A DNA stretch of 64,000 nt from Pyrenophora tritici-repentis (taxonomy: Eukaryota > Ascomycota > Dothideomycetes > Pleosporales > Pleosporaceae), in assembly GCF_003171515.1 (NCBI RefSeq), contig NC_089399.1:3906001-3970000 (forward strand), read 5' to 3'. Under the pieces are notes generated by a model. It did not search any database. It was not told the origin of the DNA and saw only the letters and a program-made list of their open reading frames with translations. The position numbers and the translations under genes are program-made. This document shows positions 54,812 through 64,000 of this stretch, one piece after another. Every line of letters starts with the position of its first letter. The stretch's first letter is position 1.

Positions 54812-55670
54812 ATGAACACAATCTCCCCACCCCCGCGCATAGTAAAACGTCTCTCAGGCCCCAAACGCGTCTTCGGCGTCCTCGTCGGCATAACCGGCGG
54901 CCTCACCGCCAACGTGCTTCTCGCCTACAGCGTATCCTCCTTCTACACACGCAACACGAAATTCATCCCGTACGACACCTCGTCCCCCGACCTCGGCACC
55001 TCGCTCTTCCGCTCACACAACCCGCTGTCCAACCCACCTGGCTGCATAGACCACGCCATCAAAGAAATCCCTTACGGAAAGCTACCGCAGAAATACTGGA
55101 TACAGGGTGGTAGCGGGGGCAAGATAACGGTCGATCAGCGGGCGCTGACGACGGACTTCTGTCGCGGGGTGTGGAGTGGAGTTGCATTTAGGGTTCAAAG
55201 ACGGTATCTGGAGCGCAAGTATCGCGCGTTGGAGGGGCGGGATGCGCATCTTTGGGATGTGAAGGATTTGGCGAAGAGCGAGTATCCGGTTGGAACGGGG
55301 ATTGTGGATCATTTTGAGGTTGTGGAGCATACGGATGATAAGGTGTGTGCACCCCCTAGTAGCCGTTCCTGCGTATTGAGTTATACAGACTGACGTATGT
55401 GTGTGTGTGTGTGTGTGTTAGGTTGTGGTAAGATGCGGTGATACGCCATTCAACAAGGACCACAGACCCTCCGATGGCTTGTTTTCAATGGAGGTTAGTA
55501 AAGATGATGAGGCGCAGGTGGCGACGTTTCATCTCAAGTCGGTGTTTGTGAATACGACTGAGGGAGGCAAGGGCGCGGAGCCGTTGCCGTGGAACTTTCA
55601 GTTTGCGCATAGGTGGTATACTAAGTTGTGGATGGAGAGTGCGACGAGGAAGTTGATTAAGGAGGCGTAG
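54812..55670 (+). CDS. Membrane-anchored protein of unknown function
   Basis: Two exons (54812-55342, 55422-55670; 79-nt intron) give 259 aa. A basic N-terminus is followed by one hydrophobic segment (VFGVLVGITGGLTANVLLAYSV, about residues 20-42), then a soluble part with DHAIKEIPYGKLPQKYW and, after the splice, DKVVVRCGDTPFNKDHRP and PLPWNFQFAHRWYTKLWMESATRKLI. Likely a type II single-pass protein. I do not recognise the family, but the coherent frame across the splice and the charged conserved-looking C-terminus support a real gene. The intron 3' part is a (GT)n microsatellite directly before the TTAG acceptor, so length variation could affect splicing. Confidence 0.75.
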
Positions 55671-56172
55671 GGTGCGGTGGGAATAGATGTGAAGTGGATG
55701 AGTGGGGGTGGAAGGGATTGATCGTCATCACTCTAGGAGGAGTATGTAATGTTGAAACTCATAATCCGTCGAGGTTTAAGGCTACGATATCGTTTAGTGG
55801 ACTTGAACCTTACAGTTATTATGTTTTGGTATCTCAGAATATCAAGCACGTAAGCCCATACATCACGAAGGTGACTTGATGTTGAACTGAACAGTGATGA
55901 GATGACATTCTATCTACGGGATAAAAGGGTCCGTCTATATAGACAGGACGCTTGCTATCTAGAAATATCAAACAGGTGAGCAAGCTGATTGTGCATGGGA
56001 TGGAAGCTGCAATCATATGATCCATCACTTGATTAGACTTCATTTCAACCCGCGAATCCTACAAAAGCTGGTCCACTACACTCATGCGTATCATACACGC
56101 ATCTCCCAAACAAGCCCTCCACCCGCCTATATCTCTCATTCCCCCAAAGCATCCCCCTCTCCCACCCCCAAA
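55671..56172. other. Convergent intergenic region
   Basis: About 0.5 kb between the convergent 3' ends of the unknown membrane protein and the SDR gene. The second half is C-rich on the plus strand. No feature. Confidence 0.45.
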
Positions 56173-57204
56173 TCACCCCTCCATCCACCTCTCAACCTCC
56201 CCCTTCCACTCCTCCCTCCACCTACTCAACGGCGGCCGCCCTTCAACAACATCCCCCACACTCCAAAGCATCCTCTTCCTATCCATCTCCTCCGTAACCT
56301 GGCCATCCGGACAAACGATGTAGAATTTGTTTTCTTGCATCTTTTCATACATGTACTCTGCGACTTGGTCGGCGGACCATGCGCCGTCTGGTTTGGGTGT
56401 GGTGTTGGTAGGGGTGTTGCCGGCCTGTGTAGGGGGGAGGGGGAGGGTTGTTAGTGTGGTGGTTTAGGTAGGATAGGGCGGGGGGAAGGATGGATGGGAT
56501 AGTGAGAAGGGGGGAAGGGGGAGGAATGAAGGAAGAGGGAAGGCATAAAGACTCACAAGTCCCGTAAACGTCCACCCCGGCACCAACAAATGCACCCCCA
56601 CGCCCGTACCCCTAAAATCCCAACTCAAATGTTCCGTAAGCGTCTTCACCGCTGCTTTACTAGCATTATACGCCGGGTTACCAGGCGGATTTGTGATACC
56701 CTGTTTACTCCCCGTTACCACTATCGCCTTGTTTACCTTTTCCCTATCCGCACCCGCATCCGCGCCACCATCTTTCCCCCCAGCGTCACGAAGAAATCCC
56801 GGAACAAAAACATTCAATCCCTCCACCACACCCCCCAAATTCGTCCCCAACACTTCATCAAAATACCCGCTATCCCCCCACGTCTTCGTCCCGTTCCCGC
56901 TCCCACCGCCACCAACCCCCGCGTTCAACATGAGGAAATCTACATTTTGAGCGCCGTTGACTATCTGTTTGATACGGGCCCAGTCAGAGCGGGAAGACAC
57001 GTCGGCGCAGATAATTGATAGGGTTGCGTTCTTTTCTTTGGCGAGGTCTTGCAGCGTGGTTTGCGCGTGGGATAGGGCTGATGCAGAGTTGTCGACGAGG
57101 GTGACGTGCATGGAGTGGGAGAGGCAGAGGCGGGCGACGGCGTGGCCGATGCCGGATGCGCCGCCTGTTATGAGGGCGTGGGCGGAGGGGCGGAATGGGG
57201 ACAT
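56173..57204 (-). CDS. Short-chain dehydrogenase/reductase
   Basis: Two exons (57204-56557, 56424-56173; intron 132 nt, long for this window) give 299 aa. Classical SDR features: ALITGGASGIGHAVA (TGxxxGxG cofactor loop), ICADVSSRSDW, LMLNAGVGGGG (NAG), AIVVTGSKQG (catalytic Ser), and PAYNASKAAV (Tyr and Lys of YxxxK). LVPGWTFTGL follows at the active site. The second exon continues with a C-terminal extension (WSADQVAEYMYEKM...FYIVCPDGQVT). A Gly/Asp-rich insertion (DAGGKDGGADAGADRE) precedes the catalytic strand. Substrate unknown. Reading through the intron would give a false tail after TGL. Confidence 0.9.
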
Positions 57205-57611
57205 TTTTTGGTGTGTTTTTCTTGGAGGGCGGGGTTGGGGTGTGGTGTTTTATGGGTTGTTTCTTGGGGGGAGAGGGGATATAAGAATGATGTTTCTTGT
57301 TGATCTGCTGCTGCTGCTGTTGCTGCTGGGTGATGTCATGTGGGGGTTATCTTAACTCCGGACTCTACGAGAAGGCAGGTATCACGAGCTTGAGTCTTTT
57401 GCCTTTTGCTCATCTTCTGGTGGAGATTTTTCGTCGCAGTAGTTGGAAGATATGATGCGGTTCGTCTAGAAAGTTGCGGGTATAGCTTCGTATTAAGATT
57501 ATGAATGTGTTGTGTGCAAGGAAATGGGGTATATATGTACAGTCTAGCGGGGTATGTTTCTATCACCTCTCCTCTTTATTATCCTCCTCTTGTCTCTCGT
57601 CTCTTGTATTA
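57205..57611. other. Intergenic with CTG microsatellite
   Basis: Includes a (CTG)n run with one interruption at about 57305-57328, upstream of the SDR gene. No other feature. Confidence 0.5.
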
Positions 57612-60600
57612 TCATGCCTTGCTACTACTACCAGCAGCCGCAAGTGTTGATAAATCTTCCTGCGCAGTCTCGAATCTCTCGGCATGTGGTCGCTCCACCA
57701 CCTTGTCAACCTCTTCAGCCTTCGCCTCCTCTTGTTCTACTACAAACTCCGACACAGGAGCAGCAGTGAAGAACCTTTCTATACCCGGTCGCTCTTCTTT
57801 GAGAACTTGCTCATTCACACTCTCTTCCACCGTGTTTTCGGGAATCATTTCGATTTGCTGGTCATCGACCGCAGGCGGTGTGGCCATGTTCACACTGGTA
57901 AGTGTAACCGTACTGGCATTTACATCTCTGCCGTCTGGTCCGTCGACTTTGAGGCTGAATGGGTAGGCGATGCCGCCTGCGGTGGGCCGCGTAGTCAACG
58001 TATCAGTTGCTGGGATCAGGGTGCTCGGTAATGCGGGGTTATCTGACGGAATAACGGTAATGTGTAATCCCTCATCATCCCGTGAATCCAAAGACAACGA
58101 TACAGCTGAAGCAGAGCGTTCAGGGGCCAATGTCGTTGCGTCAGCGAGTCCAGATTCTGGCGCGGCAATCTTGGAAAGATCGGTGGTAGGCATTGGATCC
58201 TGAGACTCGAGAGTTTGACCACGGTCCGTTATGGTGGAGTGGCGGGAACGGGATCTAGATCGCGTTCTCATGCTTGGAGAAATGAAGCCTATGCCACGGC
58301 TTCGTTTCGGTTTGACTTGTGCTGCAACGTTGGCGGCAGGGGTTGCTGGTTCTTGTACGGTTACGGACGGCTCCTCGCCGGTTTGGTCGGCCTTTTTCTC
58401 TCGTACAATCTGGTTGTGTCAGCATAGGCGAGCCTAAATAATGCAATTTACTTACTGTCGCCTGGTCGTGACTACTACCCCAGCCGGACCACATGGACAT
58501 TCCCCAACTCTTCTTCTCCTTTGTCTTCTTGGTCTTCATGCCCTTCAATCTGCGGCCAGCCAACGCTGTTGGCGGTGGCGTCTCGCCATCGAACCCTTCG
58601 AAGCCCTTCTGCATATCCTTGATTCGCTGCTTCTGAATCTTGATCTTTTGCTTAGAAAACTTCTTATTCCATTCAGCTTGCGCTTTCATCCATTTGCCAA
58701 CCGGGCCGGGTTTTGGCACACCAATGTCCTCGTTCGGAAGATTGAGCGCAACTAAGTCTTCCTTCGCTACAAGCGGATAAATACGTCCGTGTCTATCGAT
58801 ACGTTGACGAATCATGTAGTGCTCGAAAGCTGGAATCGGATCACCAGCTCGACCAACACGTGCATCTACCTTTGCTTTCTTCTTAGGCTTTGCGGGACTA
58901 GGTTTGGGTGCTGGTTGGGCAGAAGGTGATTTGGGACCATCTGAAGAGGAAGAGCTCTCTTTATCTGACTCTGATGATGAACTCGAACCGGTACTCATAA
59001 CCGATATGTCATCATCGTCGAGAATATCGATAGATTTCTTTTGAGCCCGCGCGAGTGCCCAGGCGCCAAATTGAGCGATACTGCGATACATGTGCTTCGC
59101 AGGTCGGGTGAAACTGAGAGTAGGACAGACATGGCATAAATCGTCCCAAACCTGGAGCTGAACGTTGGTTGGTTTGTACTTTGCAGCTTGAGCTTGGATA
59201 GCTTCAGCAGTCTGGTTGTTGGACGGTGGTGGTAGGTATGCCAGCGGCTGAGCAGCCTTGTGAGCGACGTAGATTTGTTCGTCTCTGAGCAGTTCCCCAC
59301 CACCCGTCTGGATCAGCAAAGGCGGTAGCCCTCCAAGTGTTGGTTGTAGAGCAGGTGATACCAATGGATGAGTCAAGAGATGGTTAGAAACATACATCTG
59401 AATCTGATCCTTGATCTCGACACGTGCATCCTCGAGTTGAACAGACAGCTGGCTTTTAGGTCCAATACTATATTTACCGTTTGGAGAAATCCACACGCCT
59501 GTGTCTTGTCCTGTAGCGGAAGGGTCCTGAACGTGATCTGTGTCGGGTTGTTCTCCTGATTGCACCGAGTAGCCCTGTACACGTTGCTCTTTAGCTTCCT
59601 TTTCCGCGGCATGGTCTTCCTTTTTGTCTGGAGTATCGCTAGCCACTTGGGTCTTGGAGTGCGTTTCGATTCCGAGCAGGTCGTCTGCATTGGGTGGTGC
59701 TAATATGGATCAGTAAGTATTCAGAAATTGGCGAAATGCAACTCACGCCAGCTCATGCTAGGCTTGTGAATAAATCCATGCGAAGGAATGTAATCCATCT
59801 TGTCATCACCCCCAAGACTTGGAAAGCTGTGGGTCAGATCCACCCAAGGACTGATCAGAATGGCTCCGGCGGGTAGAGGGATGCCTTGGTCACGCATTGT
59901 CACCAATATGCTCAAAACCATGCCGCCACCGGCTGAGTCGCCGGCAAGAATAATAGTTGCAGGGTCGTGCTTCTGCTCGAGGAGGTAGAGGTATGCTGCT
60001 AGGCCTACAGGGTGTCAGTCGAGCAGTTTGGCAAATCGATAGGGCCACCCACAGTCTTGTAGACCGCATGGGAAGGGGAATTGTGGTGCCAATCTGTATT
60101 TTGGCGCCAGCACTCTGGCCTTGAGCTTGCGAGCGTGGCGCTGCATCTGATAGCGGTGTTCATCTACACTGCCAAAGAAGTAGGCGCCACCATGCACATA
60201 CAGCATGATGCGGTCTCCCTTATGAATCGCCAATTGTTTCCTAGCCTCAAAGTCCTTGCGCATCTCGATCCATTCTGCCTTGAGTGTGCTCTCCTCGCGT
60301 CTCCATTGCCACCAATTGGTTCCCCCAACTGCCTTGACGCCCTCGGGGCCCAATTGGGCCGTAATGTGCTGCGCTGAACGCTGCAAGAGACTGCTCGATA
60401 TTTCAACTACTTCCACATGTACCCAGCGTGGTACGGGAACCCATTGCGAGGTAAAGGCTTGTAGTTCGTCGACGGTATGAAAGGAAGCATAGTTGAGAAA
60501 GCGACGGATGAGCTCAAGGCCTTCGTGGTACGAGATGTGCGCAGTTGGCTTCTGTGCAAGTGGGCGACGATTCAGATAGTGCGATAGCCATGTTTGGATT

Positions 60601-60893
60601 ACTACAGGTGTCACTGCAGCCCCGACGGATATGGTGTTGACGGGCATCGTGACTTCGGCTTCGGCTTCAGGGGTTACGGAGCTATCGGAGATGCCAGCTG
60701 GACTGAACCGACGCGCCAGAAAGCCGATGGAAAGAGACAAGGGTGTGCGACGTCGCGCGCCTTCAAAACTCACAGCGCGCCTTAACAAAAGAAAAGTGTA
60801 CAAATAAGGAGAAGCGCAAAGATGAGGCTCGAGAAGGTTAGGGGTAGGGGAGAGTGGAGAAGAAACCCCGGATTTGCGCTTGGGAGCGCGCAT
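57612..60893 (-). CDS. Hormone-sensitive-lipase-type alpha/beta-hydrolase with long disordered C-terminus
   Basis: Four exons (60893-60053, 60004-59747, 59699-58456, 58409-57612; introns 48, 47 and 46 nt) give 1046 aa. HSL-type motifs: YVHGGAYFFGSVDEHRY (oxyanion HGG), LAGDSAGGGMVLS (nucleophile Ser). The acid is probably Asp in GGGELLRDE and the His in WDDLCHVCP. About 110 residues rich in Asp/Glu/Lys/Gln separate the nucleophile region from the acid and His. The last about 450 residues are low-complexity (Ser-rich SSSSSESDKESSSSS, Pro/Lys runs, Arg-Ser runs) without a domain. Such proteins hydrolyse lipid or steryl esters. There is a hydrophobic N-terminal patch but no clear signal peptide. 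Start at 60893 is the first ATG. Confidence 0.88.
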
Positions 60894-62728
60894 GGCCCCA
60901 CACACTACGTCATAGGGGCCTGAAGATTCAAACTATATATCTTACATGTTGGGTGTAAGCTTACCATGTCGAAGATACTTTGAGAATATGATGAGGACAC
61001 CATTGAGTAATCTCTCAGCGGTGAAAAGCGGCAGTTTCCTTATCAAGATAGCTTATCGGGACATGACAACACAAGTGAAATTCCCGCTGATGACGCGCTG
61101 GTGGAAATTTATGGCAATTCCTATTGTCGCGACGTTGCGCGTCTAAAAAGATCGTCTCGCAAGCTCCGGTAAGTAACTGCAAAAAAACGGGCGCTTCGTA
61201 CAAGTGCTTACCATACATCGAGCTATGCCATCTGGGCTACGGTACAGAACTGCTTCGTGTTGATCTCTGCGTACGTTCATGCTCATGTCTGCCGGCAATC
61301 GAGCATAAGCACTGGTGATGTGCCAGGATGCGTGATTAGTGGTGGACTAGGTCGACTCGACAGTACTGAGATGGTCGTATCTATGGTAATATTCATATGC
61401 CCTGTCTATATCAACCTCGGAACCGCCGGAGATAAGACTAGAACAGAAAGCGAATGCGGGGTGAAGGTCAAGCTATACCCGTGTGTGTTATCATCCGTTT
61501 TTTCCACGTGTCTTCCTGGGAGAATCTCGCCGTTGTTCTGACAGGAAGTACCCCTCGCAATGACAAGGAATGGGTGGTCGGCCAAATTCAACGCGACGGT
61601 GCGATATTGCACCGAAACGGCTGATTCCTGCATCTGCTTCCGTATCCTCTCGAACCCAATTGAGCAAACCGCTGCAGTCAGACCGAAATCGGAAGCATAC
61701 GCATACAGTCCTCCGCTTGTTCCCGTCTAGTGTGATAGGAAGAGCGTGCGCAATCAGCAGTAAGTACATGTAAGGGTACTGCAGTCTTGGCAGAATCCAT
61801 GGTCGGCATCATACACAGGCCGGCGCGAGAAAGGTCAAGCACAGCTGCTCAAGTCGTCGACCATCCGCCATTGCCACAACGAGAAGGTATCACGCCAGCG
61901 ATCGACAAGGCGCTACCTTAGCAGCATCTCTGAGAATCATCTTGTCTCAAAACGTCGTGGCCGATTGCGCGCGCACACACAAGCGCCAAGTAGAAAGCAG
62001 CCACCCACGGCAGGTCCAGACGGTAAGAGAGTCAACATGGTGGAGCAATTGCCAACGCATGCACATAGTGCATCATGCAGGTGCGTTATGTTACCTTGGC
62101 TAGGGGACGTAACCGCGTCTATCAAATCTGCAACGGCTCGAGTCAGCCTACTGAACCATGATTTCCACTCGAGGTAAGCCCCAGCTTGCCGCGGGAGCCA
62201 CCGGAGCCGCCCGCTGTCAAACCCTATCGTGGGGGCTAACGGTACCGTATGCTGGGTCGGAACGCCGAATCTCCAGCCCTCACCAACACCGCCAGGCTTG
62301 TGCGCCGAACTAGCCGTCACGTCCATGGACTTGCCACAGAAAACAAACCCTACATGAAAGAGGGCCCTCTTCTCGCGTATTCGGAGCATAATCCTTACGG
62401 ATGCACGGAATTATGCACTATCCACACATCCAGCATGCGGGTTTCGACGTAAGTTTTTGCCTAAACAAAGCCCCACGGAGCTAGTTGAGCTTCTCCTGTG
62501 TCACTGGCCCGGCATGGCAGCCAACGCGTGATGCACATGCTGCTGGATTATCGCCGATATGGCTAAGACGCCGAGACTATATTCGGTCGTTGAATACGAC
62601 GACATGCTGTCTTTCCCTTGTGACCCCTGTCGACTTACCCTACGGGAACATGTCCAGCATATCAAGACTGCTTTTTCTACCTCTCCGTTTTCCATCAACA
62701 CATCCGTGAGACACAGACACACGCCAAA
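60894..62728. other. Gene-free stretch
   Basis: About 1.8 kb between the divergent hydrolase and methyltransferase genes. Frames up to 150 codons (61937-62389 minus) lack motifs. No repeats or transposon ends recognised. Confidence 0.5.
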
Positions 62729-64000
62729 ATGAAGGCAGAACAGCAATCCACTCTTCTCGAGCTGGCCAATAAGGTCCAGCAATTGACAAATCAAATTGTC
62801 AACGACTTGACCGAGAAGAAGATACCAGAACCTTCCTTCGCCGCTAGCTCTGATCCCATCCCTGAATCGTCAGAGTACATTGAGCTACGCGATCGTCTGA
62901 ATGATTCCGCACGTGACTTGCTCCGTCTCGTCAACGGTCCCAGGAACGATGCACGAACTTTTGTGTGCTACCTTTACGACTTGGCTTCCTGGCAGGTAGC
63001 ATGTGAGTTCAACTTCTTCGAGGCGATTCCAGAAGATGGCACAGCGACCATAAAGGAGATTTCGGAGAAAGCCGGCATGGATGAAGATCGTGTTGGGCGT
63101 TTCTTGCGAATGTTGACCACAGATCGTGTCTTTGAAGAAGTGGAAAAGGACGTCTTTAAACATACATCCAGAAGTGTCATCTACCTCAAGGACAAGCAAT
63201 GGAGAGATGTGATGAACTACCAGTAAGACTATTGCGTCTAGTGCAGTGGTGTTCTAGTACTAAGTCTGCACAGGCTCGACGAGTTCTTCAAAGCAGCTGC
63301 CGAGACTTCCGACAGTATCAGGGAGTCGCCTACTGTCGCTGATGGCCAAAGGAACGCTTTCGTCACAAGACATGGAAAGAGCCTTTTCGAATTCTACAAG
63401 CAAGACCCCACGCGATCAGTTCGTTTTGCCAGCGCGATGGCCGGTGTCTCCAGACGTGAGTGGCAGCCACTGTGAACTGAAATGGCCATACTGACCGTCA
63501 AAGTCGAGAGACACTTTGAAAATCTCAAGGAGAGTTTCCCTTGGGATCAGATCAGCGGCCGGAAGGTGATTGATGTTGGAGGTGGCAGTGGCCATATGAG
63601 CGTCTCACTCGCCAAGGTATGCGGTTTCTCACCGTCTCTGTGATTCCAACACGACTGATTATCGTGCAAGGCCTTTCCCAATCTTGAGTTGATTGTTCAA
63701 GATTCTCTGAGCATGCTTTCGTCGGCTTCGCAAAACGACTTTTCGCAACTCAATGGCCGCGTGACTTTTATGCCTCACGACTTCTTCACTCCTCAGCCAG
63801 TGACTGGTGCAGCCGCGTATCTTTTACGTTACATCACGCACAACTGGAATGATGCGGACTGCATTCGTATCTTCCGAGCACTGGTACCCGCACTGGAGAA
63901 AAGTCCCCCCGGCACTCCGGTGCTAATCAACGACGTCGTGCTTCCAGCGCTTGGTGAGGCGTCGAGGTTCCACGACAATCGCATGCGTCAAGTCGATATT
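62729..64000 (+). CDS. Family-2 O-methyltransferase, cut by window end
   Basis: Exons 62729-63222, 63274-63456, 63505-63616 and 63671 to the window edge (introns 51, 48 and 54 nt) give 373 residues so far. An N-terminal dimerisation/winged-helix region (LASWQVACEFNFFEAIP, KAGMDEDRVGRFLRML) is followed by the SAM-binding motif KVIDVGGGSGHMSVSLAK, FPNLELIVQDS, FMPHDFFTPQP and the likely catalytic His in LLRYITHNWNDADC. This is the plant- and fungal-type O-methyltransferase fold common in secondary-metabolite clusters. The 3' end lies beyond the window, so its neighbours are unknown. No premature stop in the visible part. Confidence 0.92.

Noticed and set aside
1..64000. CRISPR array, bacterial operon or phage
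   Set aside because: Spliced genes, fungal protein families and eukaryotic transposons throughout; no direct-repeat/spacer array seen.

Overview
The window looks like nuclear DNA of a filamentous ascomycete, most likely a Dothideomycete of the Pleosporales type. Reasons: genes carry short GT-AG introns (about 41-132 nt) with CTAAC/CTAAT-type branch sites; the protein set is typical (amdS-like amidase, Ysc84/SH3 protein, GPR1/FUN34/YaaH transporter, fused cytochrome b5 reductase, fungal GH3 and GH27 enzymes); Fot1/pogo, Tc1/mariner and hAT transposons are present; and several dead genes carry TGG-to-TAG or CAA-to-TAA stops, the pattern left by repeat-induced point mutation (RIP). The species is not determined.

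Layout. 1-11 kb is gene-poor: two copies of a 119-122 bp MITE, microsatellites, an APH-type phosphotransferase gene broken by one stop codon, and a tiny secreted-peptide candidate. 11.2-23.2 kb is a nested transposon block: a hAT-type MITE, an intact Fot1/pogo element, a truncated DD34E element, a hAT-type element (about 15.1-19.3 kb) with a dead mariner inside it, a solo LTR, and a long DD34E element with a second gene. 23-33 kb returns to host genes: an acetate-transporter-family protein, a GH3 beta-xylosidase, a GH27 alpha-galactosidase and a RALF-like peptide precursor. 36-50 kb is a dense conserved block: broken amidase, Ysc84 homologue, asparaginase, Ind1/NUBPL, Bfr2/AATF, a P450 and a b5/b5-reductase fusion. 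50.8-54 kb holds a second, dead pogo element and a damaged 3-hydroxyacyl-CoA-dehydrogenase-like gene. 54.8-61 kb holds an unknown membrane protein, an SDR and a 1046-aa alpha/beta-hydrolase. The right edge cuts an O-methyltransferase gene.

The most unusual find is inside the hAT element. It carries, divergently arranged, (i) a three-exon gene for a 158-aa histone H3 variant with a rewritten, longer N-terminal tail but an almost complete histone fold, and (ii) a 274-aa protein joining an unrecognised N-terminal half to the C-terminal hAT dimerisation region, with no transposase catalytic core. One H3 intron and both introns of the second gene share a related sequence built on paired TTATCACAG motifs, and the same 9-mer recurs in both leaders. 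I read this as a gene-capturing (transduplicating) hAT element with its own chromatin-protein cargo. Transduplication by DNA transposons has been reported in Pyrenophora; whether this element is part of that set cannot be checked here.

Likely cooperation: the xylosidase, galactosidase and RALF-like peptide fit a plant-associated life; the divergent P450 and b5/b5-reductase genes could form an electron-transfer pair; Ind1 and Bfr2 share a 166-bp divergent promoter region. All gene models are hand-spliced from the sequence; intron positions were chosen so that reading frame and family motifs continue across each junction.
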